Shown here piece by piece: positions 1 through 8,889 of a stretch of 64,000 nt of DNA; within the stretch, counting starts at the first letter, position 1; the number at the start of each line of letters is the position of its first letter. The DNA is from Chengkuizengella sediminis (GTDB taxonomy: Bacteria; Bacillota; Bacilli; Paenibacillales; KCTC-33759): positions 62,001-126,000 of the forward strand of contig NZ_SIJC01000010.1 of assembly GCF_010078385.1 (NCBI RefSeq), in the 5' to 3' direction. Below the pieces are notes generated by a model, which saw only the letters and a program-made list of their open reading frames with translations, had not been told where the DNA came from and did not search any database. A program made the position numbers and the translations under genes.

Positions 1-65
1 CGAATCAGCTCAACACCACCATAACCTGTTGAACCAATGATCGCCGCTCTAATTGGATTGTTCAT
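1..65 (-). CDS. argC: N-acetyl-gamma-glutamyl-phosphate reductase, N-terminal fragment (cut by window edge)
   Basis: Only the first 21 codons are present, reading MNNPIRAAIIGSTGYGGVEL and then running off the window. The GxTGYGGxEL Rossmann nucleotide-binding start is typical of ArgC, which reduces N-acetyl-glutamyl phosphate in arginine biosynthesis using NADPH. A GGGGGAAA ribosome binding site lies 5 bases before the ATG. The gene is divergently placed from nothing here; YitT follows it on the same strand. The identification rests on a short motif, so it is good but not certain. Confidence 0.8.
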   Translation of the reverse strand, partial: MNNPIRAAIIGSTGYGGVELI

Positions 66-152
66 CCGTGTTTCCCCCGTCTATTTATTCAAAGATATGT
101 ATTATTATACATTCATGGTTATAAAAATTCAATGGTCTTTTTTTTCTAAATT

Positions 153-1049
153 TTAACTCGTAAATTTAAATCCTTGCCCCAATACCTCGTTCGTATCACT
201 CAGGATAATAAACGCATTAGGGTCAATTGTTTTGACAAGTGTTTTAAGTTTTGTGACTTCTGTTTGTCCAACCACGACCATAAATACGATTTTTTCTTCT
301 TCTGTGTATCCACCGTACCCTGAAAGCTTTGTTAAACCACGATCTAACTCTTGTATAATCGCTTCTTGTACGGCTTCCGTTTCGTTCGTTATAATGTATG
401 CAACTTTAGAATATGATAATCCAATTTGTACCGCATTAATCGTTTTGCTAGTGACAAATAACCCGATTAAGGCATACATCGCGTTTTCCGGGGAAATCAC
501 AATTCCTGCCGTTAAAATAACTAATCCATCTAAAACAGCAAGGGATAATCCCAAGCTTAACCCTGTATATTTATGTATGATTTGAGCGACTAGATCCATT
601 CCACCTGTAGAACCACGACCGCGAAAAACGATACCTAATCCTAGACCTAAACCAACTCCACCAAAAATGGTGGCTAATAATAAATTATTTGTTGGAGGTG
701 TTAAATCGTTTGTAAGTAAAATAAATAGCGGTGTAATAACTGATCCAATTGCTGTTTTTACACCAAACTTCTTTCCTACTAAAATCACACCTGCTATAAA
801 TAAAGGAATATTAATAATCCATTGTGTTATCGCGGGTTCCCAGTTAAATAAAGAATCTAAAATAGTGGATACCCCAACAACTCCACCTGTAGCTATTTCA
901 TTCGGATTTAGTAACAAGTTAAAGCTGAAAGCAACAATAAAAGTACCAATAAACAATTGAAGATATTCTACGATATGATAGGCTGGAGTTCCGTATTGAA
1001 TTAATGGTTGTTTTCTACGTGAACGTTTCGTTTGTGTTTTGTTTTGCAT
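153..1049 (-). CDS. YitT family membrane protein (DUF2179 C-terminal domain)
   Basis: A 298-residue integral membrane protein. About five or six hydrophobic segments fill residues 25-190 and include glycine-rich stretches such as GGVGLGLGLGIVFRGRGSTGGMD, a hallmark of the YitT family. The soluble C-terminal part (about residues 210-298) fits the DUF2179 ligand-like domain. The reading frame opens 23 codons earlier, but I chose the ATG at 1049 because an AAAGGAG ribosome binding site precedes it and the upstream stretch has none. Members are often called transporters, but their substrates are mostly unknown. It is preceded by two palindromes and the prfB terminator. Confidence 0.85.
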   Translation of the reverse strand: MQNKTQTKRSRRKQPLIQYGTPAYHIVEYLQLFIGTFIVAFSFNLLLNPNEIATGGVVGVSTILDSLFNWEPAITQWIINIPLFIAGVILVGKKFGVKTAIGSVITPLFILLTNDLTPPTNNLLLATIFGGVGLGLGLGIVFRGRGSTGGMDLVAQIIHKYTGLSLGLSLAVLDGLVILTAGIVISPENAMYALIGLFVTSKTINAVQIGLSYSKVAYIITNETEAVQEAIIQELDRGLTKLSGYGGYTEEEKIVFMVVVGQTEVTKLKTLVKTIDPNAFIILSDTNEVLGQGFKFTS

Positions 1050-1124
1050 TTGAAAGTATTTCTCCTTTAATAATATACCCACAATAATGAGATAATGATT
1101 TAAAAATTTACTTTTCATTTATTT

Positions 1125-1167
1125 ATAAGGGCATGCCCTTATTATAAGTATAAGAGCCCTCTCTTAT
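1125..1167. promoter_or_regulatory. Two adjacent palindromes between prfB and the YitT gene
   Basis: A perfect 18-bp palindrome (ATAAGGGCATGCCCTTAT, 1125-1142) is followed by a second inverted repeat, ATAAGAG / CTCTTAT (1150-1167). They sit in the leader of the YitT gene, downstream of the prfB terminator. They could be operator sites or small hairpins; I see no convincing promoter hexamers with them. Confidence 0.4.
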
Positions 1168-1171
1168 TACA

Positions 1172-1207
1172 CAAAAAAAACACCCTACATATATAGATAT
1201 GCAGGAT
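1172..1207 (-). terminator. Intrinsic terminator of prfB
   Basis: On the minus strand an 11-bp stem (ATCCTGCATAT / ATATGTAGGGT) is followed by G and eight T, just after the prfB stop codon. Confidence 0.85.
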
Positions 1208-1235
1208 ATCTTTCTATTATCTGGTGATGTTTTCG

Positions 1236-2343
1236 TTAGTCTTGATCTATTTGTTTTCTTAAATACCCATCAATAAATGAATCAAGTTCTCCGTCCATCA
1301 CCGCGTCAGTATTCCCTGTTTCCACACTTGTACGATGATCTTTCACCATACTGTATGGATGAAACACATAAGAGCGAATTTGACTGCCCCAACCAATTTC
1401 CTGTTGTTCCCCACGTATTTCTGCAAGTGCCTGCTGTTGTTCTTCAATTTTCTTCTCATATAACTTAGATCTTAACATTTTCATGGCTTGCTCTCTATTT
1501 TTAATTTGTGAACGTTCATTTTGACAAGTCACGACGACTCCTGAAGGAATATGAGTGATCCTTACAGCGGAATCCGTTGTATTAATATGCTGTCCACCTG
1601 CACCACTAGCTCGGTACGTATCTATTTTAAGATCCTCAGTATTGATTTCAACTTCTACCTCATCATCAATTTCTGGTACAACATCACAGGATACAAATGA
1701 TGTGTGCCTGCGACCAGACGAATCAAAGGGCGAAATTCGAACTAATCGATGGACACCTTTTTCTGCTTTTAAATATCCATATGCATTATGTCCTTTAATT
1801 AATAAAGTAACACTTTTCACTCCTGCTTCATCACCAGGTAAATAATCAATAGTATCTACTTTAAAATCTTTTTTATCTGCCCATCTACGATACATCCGTA
1901 GCAGCATTTCCGCCCAATCCTGAGACTCTGTACCACCTGCCCCTGGATGAAGCTCTAAATATGCATTGAATTTATCATAAGGTTCATTTAATAATAATTG
2001 CAATTCATAACTTTCAAGTTTTTGTTGAAGCTGTTTTATGCTTTCTACAATGTCACTTACTAAGCTTTCATCATTTTCTTCTTCAGCAAGCTCCAACATC
2101 AACATAGTATCCTCAGATTCGGTCGCTAGACCTTCAAACTGCTCAACTACAGATTTAATTGCATTTACCTCTGAGATGACTTTTTGTGCTTTGTTCTGAT
2201 CATCCCAAAAATCAGGGGCTGACATTTTTTCTTCATAATTGGCAATCTGCTCTTGTTTTAGATCTAAGTCAAAGAGACCCCCGTAATTGTGTAATTCGGT
2301 TTGCGATTTCTCGCATGTCTTGTTTTACTTCAGGTTCTATCAT
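1236..2343 (-). CDS. prfB: Peptide chain release factor 2, expressed through a programmed +1 frameshift
   Basis: RF2 ends translation at UGA and UAA. The uninterrupted frame starts only at 2225, but the real gene begins at the ATG at 2343 ([20 protein letters not shown]), runs 24 codons to an in-frame TGA at 2271-2269, and continues after a +1 shift as DLDLKQEQ into the long frame. That gives about 368 residues, the normal length. The SPF codon-recognition tripeptide (RISPFDSSG) and the GGQ catalytic loop ([11 protein letters not shown]) are both present. An AGGGGAG ribosome binding site lies before the ATG pair at 2346/2343. It follows secA with 43 bases between, as in B. subtilis. Confidence 0.96.
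2269..2283 (-). promoter_or_regulatory. RF2 autoregulatory frameshift site
   Basis: Minus strand reads CGG GGG TCT CTT TGA C. It has an internal Shine-Dalgarno-like GGGGG, the slippery CTT codon and the weak stop TGA followed by C. This is nearly identical to the classical site at which low RF2 promotes a +1 shift. Confidence 0.95.
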
Positions 2344-2385
2344 CATAAAACTCCCCTATCTATTGTAGCTTTCTCTTTCGCTTAT

Positions 2386-4908
2386 TTATGCTTGTTCTTT
2401 CCCATGACATTGTTTATATTTCTTACCACTTCCACATGGGCAAGGTTGGTTTCTTCCAATCTTTTCTTCAGTACGACGTTGCGTTTTTGGTTTTTGTCTT
2501 TCTCGTGCTGCTTTCGGATCTTGAGCTTGACCTTCTGCTACGGCTTCACGTTGGACATTCGCCTGTACGTTTGCTTTCATGATGTAAGTGGAAACTTCTT
2601 CTTGGACACTTGCAATCATTTTTTCAAACATCTCAAAACCTTCAAACTGATATTCACGCAATGGATCTGTACCCCCATAAGCACGAAGGTGAATCCCTTG
2701 TCGCATATGATCCATCATGTCGATATGATCCATCCATTTACTGTCTACTGCACGCAATACAACTACTTTTTCAAACTCACGCATAATTTTTTCGCTTAAT
2801 TGCTCTTCTCGCTCATCATACAATCGTTTCACTAAATCTTTCATTAATTCAACGATTTCTTCTTTTTCTTTACCTTTTAGTTCTTTTTCAGTCAATTGAC
2901 CTTCATGTAAGAAGGTTCCATTTGCATAGTCAATAATAGCTTTTAAATCCCATTCCTCTGGTACTAGCTCCGAAGGACAGTGAGCATCTGTAATGCGATC
3001 AATGACGGTATAAATCATCTCGATTGATACATCACGAATGTTTTCAGATTCCAATACTTCTCTACGCTGCTTATAGATGATTAAACGCTGTTGATTCATG
3101 ACGTCATCAAACTGCAATACGATTTTACGAACGTCAAAGTTATTTCCTTCTACACGTTTTTGTGCAGATTCAACAGCTTTAGAAATCATTTTGCTTTCAA
3201 GAGGTTGATCCTCTTCGAAACCTAAACGATCCATCATACTCATAATGTTCTCTGCACCAAATCGACGCATCAGTTCATCTTCAAGTGACAGATAAAACTG
3301 TGTAGACCCTGGATCTCCTTGTCGCCCTGAACGTCCACGAAGCTGATTATCGATACGTCTACTTTCATGACGTTCTGTACCTATAATATGCAAGCCACCT
3401 TTATCTGCTACTCCTGAACCTAACACAATATCCGTACCACGACCCGCCATGTTGGTAGCAATCGTAACGGCTCCATCTTGACCTGCACGAGATACAATTT
3501 CGGCTTCTTCTTCATGGTGTTTTGCATTTAATACTTGGTGAGGAACTCCTTTTTTATTAAGCAACTTAGATATAAGTTCTGAATTTTCAATGGACACCGT
3601 TCCCACAAGTACGGGTTGACCTGTTTGATGACGGTTCATAATTTCTTCCACGGCCATCTTGTACTTACTTTCTTCCGTTTTATAAATCACATCCGGCATA
3701 TCTTTACGAATCATCGGTTTGTTCGTAGGAATCACGATTACATTTAAACCGTAAATTTTGCTGAATTCTTCTTCTTCAGTTTTTGCTGTTCCTGTCATCC
3801 CTGATAACTTCTGATACATTCTAAAGAAGTTTTGTAATGTAATGGTCGCCAAGGTCATACTTTCTTTTTGAATCTCCATATGTTCCTTTGCTTCAATGGC
3901 CTGATGCAATCCTTCACTATATCTTCTACCCGCCATTAAACGCCCTGTAAATTCATCAACAATAACCACTTCTCCATCTTGTACAACATAATCTGTATCT
4001 CTTTTCATAATGGCATGAGCTTTTAAAGCTTGTGTAATGTGATGATTTAAAGTGACATGCTGGTGATCAAATAAGTTTTCAATTCCGTAAGTTTTTTCAA
4101 CCTTTGATACTCCGTTTTCTGTTAATGTAACAGAACGAACTTTAATGTCTACTGTATAATCTTCTTCTATTTTAAATGTACGAACTAAACGATCTGCAGT
4201 GATATATAACTCAGTCGATTTTGCAGCTTGTCCTGAAATAATCAATGGGGTACGTGCTTCATCAACTAGGATTGAATCCACTTCATCTATAATGGCATAG
4301 GATAATGGACGCTGTACCATTTGATTCCGATATAACACCATATTATCGCGCAAGTAATCAAATCCAAATTCGTTGTTGGTACCGTAGGTAATATCACATG
4401 CGTATGCTTCTCTTTTTTCATCGTGTGACATTCCATTTAAGTTAACGCCAACTGTTAGACCAAGAAACTCGTGTATATGAGACATTTCTTCACTTTGGGT
4501 TGTTGCTAAGTAATCATTGACAGTGATGACGTGTACGCCATTTCCAGCCAAAGCATTTAAATATGCCGGAAGTGTTCCAACTAGGGTTTTACCTTCCCCT
4601 GTTTTCATTTCAGCAATTTCACCTTCGTGAAGTACGATTCCACCAATCATCTGTACATCAAAATGACGTTTACCTAATTTTCGTTTTGATGCCTCTCTAA
4701 CGGTAGCAAAGGCTTCAGGTAATAAATCGTCTAAAGTTTCACCATTAGATAATCTTTCTTTATATTGTATTGTTTTATTGGCTAATTCGGTATCTGATAA
4801 GCTTTCAAATTTCGGTTCTAATTCGTTAATTTGGTTGACCTTTTTCATGATACGCTTTAATTCGCGCTCATTTGGATCCCCTAATATTTTTTTAACGAGT
4901 CCTATCAT
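2386..4908 (-). CDS. secA: Protein translocase ATPase SecA
   Basis: The motor ATPase that pushes preproteins through SecYEG. The 840-residue protein has Walker A (MKTGEGKTL), the [19 protein letters not shown]-type Walker B, the helicase C part with GRGTDI and [11 protein letters not shown], and the C-terminal zinc-binding tail [14 protein letters not shown] that contacts ribosomes and SecB-like partners. I start at the ATG at 4908 ([10 protein letters not shown]), preceded by AAAGGGG; the frame extends 23 codons further but through the promoter. A sigma-A promoter lies just upstream. The prfB gene follows on the same strand. Confidence 0.98.
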   Translation of the reverse strand: MIGLVKKILGDPNERELKRIMKKVNQINELEPKFESLSDTELANKTIQYKERLSNGETLDDLLPEAFATVREASKRKLGKRHFDVQMIGGIVLHEGEIAEMKTGEGKTLVGTLPAYLNALAGNGVHVITVNDYLATTQSEEMSHIHEFLGLTVGVNLNGMSHDEKREAYACDITYGTNNEFGFDYLRDNMVLYRNQMVQRPLSYAIIDEVDSILVDEARTPLIISGQAAKSTELYITADRLVRTFKIEEDYTVDIKVRSVTLTENGVSKVEKTYGIENLFDHQHVTLNHHITQALKAHAIMKRDTDYVVQDGEVVIVDEFTGRLMAGRRYSEGLHQAIEAKEHMEIQKESMTLATITLQNFFRMYQKLSGMTGTAKTEEEEFSKIYGLNVIVIPTNKPMIRKDMPDVIYKTEESKYKMAVEEIMNRHQTGQPVLVGTVSIENSELISKLLNKKGVPHQVLNAKHHEEEAEIVSRAGQDGAVTIATNMAGRGTDIVLGSGVADKGGLHIIGTERHESRRIDNQLRGRSGRQGDPGSTQFYLSLEDELMRRFGAENIMSMMDRLGFEEDQPLESKMISKAVESAQKRVEGNNFDVRKIVLQFDDVMNQQRLIIYKQRREVLESENIRDVSIEMIYTVIDRITDAHCPSELVPEEWDLKAIIDYANGTFLHEGQLTEKELKGKEKEEIVELMKDLVKRLYDEREEQLSEKIMREFEKVVVLRAVDSKWMDHIDMMDHMRQGIHLRAYGGTDPLREYQFEGFEMFEKMIASVQEEVSTYIMKANVQANVQREAVAEGQAQDPKAARERQKPKTQRRTEEKIGRNQPCPCGSGKKYKQCHGKEQA

Positions 4909-4948
4909 TCTTGAAGAACCCCTTTCCCTAAAATAACATAATATATAA

Positions 4949-4977
4949 ATTGTATCAGTTTGTAGTATTCCGTTCAA
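4949..4977 (-). promoter_or_regulatory. Sigma-A promoter of secA
   Basis: Minus strand TTGAAC, 17-base spacer, TACAAT, about 40 bases before the secA start codon. Confidence 0.75.
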
Positions 4978-5227
4978 GAATATGAACGATTCATATGAGT
5001 AATGTTTGAAAATTTGAACTATTTTTAAGCAAACATTTTATCGACAAAAGCAGAAAACTCGCCTTGGGAGAGGACGAGTCTTCTTAATAAAAGGTGGTTG
5101 ATTTAGTTGTTCTTTGTCTTTTCATTTTCCTTACAATGGGAATGGTTGTTGTTGTTCACAAGTTCATTGTACAAAATGAAGATGAAACGTTCCTTAATGG
5201 GAGATTAAAATAAGATTAAGAATGGTA

Positions 5228-5307
5228 GCATACAGAATTGTATACTGCCGTTCGTTCCACTTGCTAAAACCGCAAAAGTCTCTCACAACAGTATACAATT
5301 TGTATGC
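5228..5307. repeat. Long imperfect inverted repeat in the secA-hpf gap
   Basis: Left arm GCATACAGAATTGTATACTG (5228-5247) matches the right arm CAGTATACAATTTGTATGC (5289-5307) in inverse orientation with one extra base, around a 41-base loop. Each arm is itself nearly palindromic. No coding frame fits. The 4978-5428 gap also holds a small hairpin at 5050-5075 (ACTCG / CGAGT) and otherwise no gene that I can see. Confidence 0.6.
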
Positions 5308-5311
5308 AAGC

Positions 5312-5393
5312 GGGGAAGAGAGAGAAGTGATAAAAGGAAAAAGTCGGGTACAACTGTAACCACCTTGCTTGAAGGGGAAGAGAGAAGAGATAA
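5312..5393. repeat. Purine-rich direct repeat pair
   Basis: Two copies of a GGGGAAGAGAGA...GATAA motif begin at 5312 and 5374, 62 bases apart, directly next to the inverted repeat. The function is unknown. Confidence 0.5.
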
Positions 5394-5428
5394 CAACATT
5401 AGCCTAGTCAAGAAGAATAGTAAGCAAT

Positions 5429-5462
5429 TAAAAAGCCTGATCCAAAAGGATCAAGCTTTTTA
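5429..5462 (-). terminator. Intrinsic terminator of hpf
   Basis: Minus strand AAAAGCTTGATCC / GGATCAGGCTTTT stem with a five-base loop and T-rich tail after the hpf stop codon. Confidence 0.9.
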
Positions 5463-5483
5463 GTCATGTATATTATTTAGTTT

Positions 5484-6038
5484 TTATTTTGCTGGTTCAA
5501 TTAAACCGTATTTACCATCATCTCTTTTATATACTACATTTACATCTTCTGTATCCATATTTGAGAAAACGAAAAAATTATGCCCTACCATATTCATTTG
5601 TAATATTGCTTCTTCTAAATCCATCGGTTTCAAAGTAAACTTTTTGTTTCTTACAACTTCGAGGTCATCCTCTTCCTCTATATTTGTTTGAGAGAATAAG
5701 TTTCCATTTTCTTTAAATAGTGTTCTTAAACTGCCTTCTTGACGGAATTTACGATTTACTTTTGTTTTATGCTTTCTGATTTGTCTCTCCAATTTGTCTA
5801 ATACCAAATCAATAGAAGCATACATGTCCTCGTTTTTTTCCTCTGCTCGTAAAATCACACCAGTTAATGGAATGGTCACCTCAACGTTCTGTAAACCTTT
5901 TAAAACACTTAATGTTACATGTACATCTGATGTAGGGGGAGCATCAAAATATCTTTCCAATTTACCTATCTTTTTCTCAACATAGTCTCTTAATGCGCTG
6001 GTCACTTCGATATTTTCTCCACGGATATTATATTTCAT
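5484..6038 (-). CDS. hpf: Ribosome hibernation promoting factor, long form
   Basis: The 184-residue protein has the N-terminal RaiA/YfiA fold (about residues 1-100, starting MKYNIRGENIEVTSALRDYV) that occupies the decoding site. A charged linker leads to a C-terminal dimerisation domain (about 130-184, with DLEEAILQMNMVGHNFFVF). That two-domain length is the long form, which alone can pair 70S ribosomes into 100S dimers in stationary phase. The start is fixed by a GGAGGGG ribosome binding site. It is a single gene with its own sigma-A-like promoter and terminator, upstream of secA as in other Bacillales. Confidence 0.96.
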   Translation of the reverse strand: MKYNIRGENIEVTSALRDYVEKKIGKLERYFDAPPTSDVHVTLSVLKGLQNVEVTIPLTGVILRAEEKNEDMYASIDLVLDKLERQIRKHKTKVNRKFRQEGSLRTLFKENGNLFSQTNIEEEDDLEVVRNKKFTLKPMDLEEAILQMNMVGHNFFVFSNMDTEDVNVVYKRDDGKYGLIEPAK

Positions 6039-6063
6039 AATGTATCCCCTCCTTCATAACCTT

Positions 6064-6092
6064 ATTTTATCATATTCATATAAACTGTTCAA
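6064..6092 (-). promoter_or_regulatory. Sigma-A-type promoter of hpf
   Basis: Minus strand TTGAAC, 17-base spacer, TAAAAT, 26 bases before the hpf start. I looked for a sigma-B-type GTTTAA/GGGTAT pair and did not find a convincing one. Confidence 0.65.
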
Positions 6093-6178
6093 AATCCCTT
6101 GAGCTTAAAATTGTTAAAGTTTTTTGAAAATTAGGATATAAACAATACATTATATGTATGAAAGCTTGTTTTCATTGG

Positions 6179-6243
6179 TTATTCACATAGTTGTCCACAT
6201 TATCCACAGGTTTTTATATAGGTTTTGTGGATAATGTGGATTA
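6179..6243. promoter_or_regulatory. Cluster of five DnaA boxes
   Basis: Three boxes read on the plus strand: TTATTCACA (6179), TTGTCCACA (6191) and TTATCCACA (6200). Two read on the minus strand: TTATCCACA (6226-6234) and TAATCCACA (6235-6243). Three match the consensus TTATNCACA exactly and two have one mismatch. The central four form a perfect 15-bp inverted repeat (TCCACATTATCCACA / its complement, 6194-6208 and 6226-6240). It lies in the roughly 300-base gene-free stretch upstream of hpf, which otherwise holds only the hpf promoter and the terminator at 6296. Confidence 0.75.
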
Positions 6244-6295
6244 TTTTATTGCATACTTAATGTTAAAGTGACATTAATTGTGTGGTTAATTCAAC

Positions 6296-6320
6296 AAAAA
6301 AAAGCCCCTTCTAGAGCTTC
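6296..6320 (-). terminator. Intrinsic terminator after the 6343-6573 gene
   Basis: Minus strand AAGCTC TAGAA GGGGCTT followed by seven or more T. Confidence 0.8.
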
Positions 6321-6342
6321 CATTCGTCTCGCGTAAATATTG

Positions 6343-6573
6343 TTATTCTTGAAATTGACGAGCTTTTAATAGTTCTATTTCCATCTCATGTTGACCTGAT
6401 TTTCCTGCTAAATAATCGACGTTTTTTTCAAGACGTTCAAATCCTTCTCTCATCTCTTTTCGTATTGAACCTGATTCATGAGCAAGTTTTAACTCAAGAC
6501 TGTCTAATTTAGCTTTTACTTCTCTCTGTCCATCCACTAACGCTTTTAATAATTGTTTACTCTCTTCGTCCAT
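6343..6573 (-). CDS. Small coiled-coil protein of unknown function
   Basis: A 76-residue, highly charged protein that I do not recognise. It is predicted to be almost all helix, with heptad-like spacing of Leu and Ile (LLKALVDGQREVKAKLDSLE and ERLEKNVDYLAGKSGQHEME). It has no signal peptide, membrane segment or cysteine. The ATG at 6573 is preceded by GAGGAG seven bases away, so I prefer it to the ATG five codons upstream. It has its own terminator. It lies between hpf and the flagellar fliT gene on the same strand; nothing ties it to either. Confidence 0.7.
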   Translation of the reverse strand: MDEESKQLLKALVDGQREVKAKLDSLELKLAHESGSIRKEMREGFERLEKNVDYLAGKSGQHEMEIELLKARQFQE

Positions 6574-6639
6574 TTCAGAACTCCTCACAAATTCATCTAT
6601 ATTATTATTTTATTACAAGATTAAAATAAACGAAAGACA

Positions 6640-6975
6640 TTATTTCTTTCTGTCAAAAAATACACTGTCTGCAGTATACGCATTTTGATATGCTGTTTTT
6701 TGTTTTTTCCCAGATTGTATTTTATGTAGTTCTTGTGATGCTTCGTTTTTTAATTTTTTCATTTTTTCTAAAATTTGTTTATCATACTTTGTGATATTTT
6801 GTATCATTTGTTGATATTTTTGTTTATGTTCATCTGTAATTTTAATGTTCTTTATTTGGTTGATGATTTTCTCCCGGTTTTGTACAAACTGTTCTAACTG
6901 TTCGTAGCTCATGGAGTTAAGTTGCTCAAAGGTTTGTTTTGTTAGTTCCTCTAATTGTGGGATCAGCTTATCCAT
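6640..6975 (-). CDS. fliT: Flagellar protein FliT (probable)
   Basis: A 111-residue, helical, Gln- and Lys-rich protein in the fliD-fliS-fliT slot. FliT-type proteins are small export chaperones that hold the cap protein FliD and help control late assembly. The start ATG at 6975 overlaps the end of fliS by eight bases, which suggests translational coupling. Its sequence is weakly conserved, so the name rests mainly on size, helical character and position as the last gene of the operon. Confidence 0.75.
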   Translation of the reverse strand: MDKLIPQLEELTKQTFEQLNSMSYEQLEQFVQNREKIINQIKNIKITDEHKQKYQQMIQNITKYDKQILEKMKKLKNEASQELHKIQSGKKQKTAYQNAYTADSVFFDRKK

Positions 6976-7363
6976 ATTGTATCTCTTTAGAGTTTGTATT
7001 CAGTGATTTGCTTGCTTCAACCCATGTTTCTTTTAACTGTTGTAATAAATCTATGACTTCTTCCATAACTTGTGTATCTTTTTTTATATTTGCTTCTGAT
7101 GTACGATGCATTATGTATTCATATAATTTCATTAAATCTTTTGCAATATCCGCTTTGTGATCCAAAGTCACCATAAATTCATTAATGATATTTTGAACCT
7201 TTCCTATGTTTGTATTCGCAGCTTCATAATTTTTATCTTCAATCGCTGCGATGGCTAATTTACTAAATTTAATGGCTCCATCGTATAACATGATTAATAA
7301 CTTTGCTGGTGATGCTGTTTGAATCGATGTTTGTAGGTATTTGTTTTGTTGGTTTTGGTACAT
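6968..7363 (-). CDS. fliS: Flagellin export chaperone FliS
   Basis: The 131-residue protein has the typical FliS opening (YQNQQNKYLQTSIQTASPAKLLIMLYDGAIKF) and the conserved NIGKVQNIINEFMVTLD region. FliS binds the C-terminal helices of flagellin, prevents early polymerisation in the cytoplasm, and in Bacillus also frees FliW from flagellin. It lies 20 bases after fliD and overlaps fliT. Confidence 0.95.
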   Translation of the reverse strand: MYQNQQNKYLQTSIQTASPAKLLIMLYDGAIKFSKLAIAAIEDKNYEAANTNIGKVQNIINEFMVTLDHKADIAKDLMKLYEYIMHRTSEANIKKDTQVMEEVIDLLQQLKETWVEASKSLNTNSKEIQYG

Positions 7364-7383
7364 TTAAAACTCCCCCTATCCTA

Positions 7384-8874
7384 TTATGCTTGTTGTCCTC
7401 CAAAAGCACTCAATATGTATTCAAGTTGACTATTATAGGATTCAATTGCTAACTCCATTGCTGTAAACTGAGCGTAATAACGTTCTTCAATATCTATCAA
7501 CCGATTTTCCCAATCAAATATATCTTGATCTAGTTCTTTCATTTTTTTACCTAAAATACTGTCATCAAAAGATGTGCTTGAAGTACCTGCAACATCTGTA
7601 ACTTCTTTTAATGTATCCCCTAGTGCATCATAAATAATTTCACCTACTCCTGCACCCTCCGTATTTTCAGCAGAGGATGAATCCACAGCAAACATATTAA
7701 CTACTGCTTCAGCATCTGCTTCAATTGCTTCACGAAGTTTACTTTCATCCAAATATAACTTTCCTTTTTCTTGATATGTACCTGTAGTAATACCTATAGA
7801 ACTTAAGGTATTATAAATATCGCTTCCTGTATCTACTGATGTATAAGAAATTGATCTCATCGCATCAATAGCTTTTGTTATATAATCATCATTTTTTAAC
7901 AAGCCACTTTTTGCTTGTTCTTCCCATTTTTCTATTTCATCTTCTGTTAATTCATCTTTTTCTTCATCTGAGAGGGGATAATAGTCATAATCTTTATCTT
8001 CGCCAACTTTTTCCTGCAATGTATTTAATATTTCATTATATTCTTCAATAAACTGATTAACAGATTCCACAATCGCATCTACATCGTTAGATACTTCTAT
8101 TGTTGTTGGAGAACCAACTTCTTGAATAGTGACCTCTACTCCATTTACATCAAACGTATTACTGCTTTGAAAAGTCTGTAGTCCATTTATATACACTTCA
8201 GCATCAGTACCAGCTAATTCATTTGTCGAATCAACTTTCAGTATATTTGTAAGAAAATCGCCGTCTAAATCATTAAAATCAATCGTAGAAGCACCTGTTT
8301 CGTTTGCAACAAATGAAATTTTCTTTTCTGCATCACTATAATAAGCACTTACATCCGTGTTTTTATTAATTTTTTCTATAATATCATCTAAAGAATCTTC
8401 AGTCGTGTTTACCTCTATTTCTGTTCCGTTAATAGAAAATTTATATGTTTCGGATAATGTTGGTGCACCGTTTAAAAGAACCTCTTGACTTTGTAGAGAT
8501 TCGTTTGAAACAAAACCATCTAGAGCAATCGGATCTTTACTATAGTTAGTTGCAGCAGTTGCTAATGACTTTACTTCAACTTGAATCGTCCCATTCACTG
8601 CACTCGTACTTGCTTTTACTGTAATGGAACCCGTGTCCCCATATAATTGGGTTTTTTTAGAAGACAATGTTCCTTCTAATGTGAAATTAAATACTTTATT
8701 ATTACGATAATCTAATATCTTAGCATTTATATCTAAATAATCTTGTCTTATCCATTCCGTTTTTTGATTACTTCTCTCAAGTTTCATTAGTTTTAAACGT
8801 TCTACATTCATTAATTCAGTAACAATTGATTCAGTATCAATACCTGAAGCTAGACCCGTAAATCTTATTTCCAT
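7384..8874 (-). CDS. fliD: Flagellar hook-associated protein 2 (filament cap) FliD
   Basis: A 496-residue protein. The N-terminal FliD_N region (MEIRFTGLASGIDTESIVTELM) and the C-terminal FliD_C region (from about residue 230, ending in coiled coil and LEYILSAFGGQQA) form the pentameric cap that folds flagellin at the filament tip. It is exported through the flagellar channel, so no signal peptide is expected. The central variable domains are surface exposed. It is the second gene of the sigma-D operon flaG-fliD-fliS-fliT. Confidence 0.96.
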   Translation of the reverse strand: MEIRFTGLASGIDTESIVTELMNVERLKLMKLERSNQKTEWIRQDYLDINAKILDYRNNKVFNFTLEGTLSSKKTQLYGDTGSITVKASTSAVNGTIQVEVKSLATAATNYSKDPIALDGFVSNESLQSQEVLLNGAPTLSETYKFSINGTEIEVNTTEDSLDDIIEKINKNTDVSAYYSDAEKKISFVANETGASTIDFNDLDGDFLTNILKVDSTNELAGTDAEVYINGLQTFQSSNTFDVNGVEVTIQEVGSPTTIEVSNDVDAIVESVNQFIEEYNEILNTLQEKVGEDKDYDYYPLSDEEKDELTEDEIEKWEEQAKSGLLKNDDYITKAIDAMRSISYTSVDTGSDIYNTLSSIGITTGTYQEKGKLYLDESKLREAIEADAEAVVNMFAVDSSSAENTEGAGVGEIIYDALGDTLKEVTDVAGTSSTSFDDSILGKKMKELDQDIFDWENRLIDIEERYYAQFTAMELAIESYNSQLEYILSAFGGQQA

Positions 8875-8889
8875 AAGTCATTCTCCTAA

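Noticed and set aside
2287-2799. 170-codon plus-strand frame opposite secA and prfB
   Set aside because: It lies antisense to two clear genes, has no ribosome binding site and its composition (Phe, Leu, Cys, Ser rich) is that of an antisense shadow.
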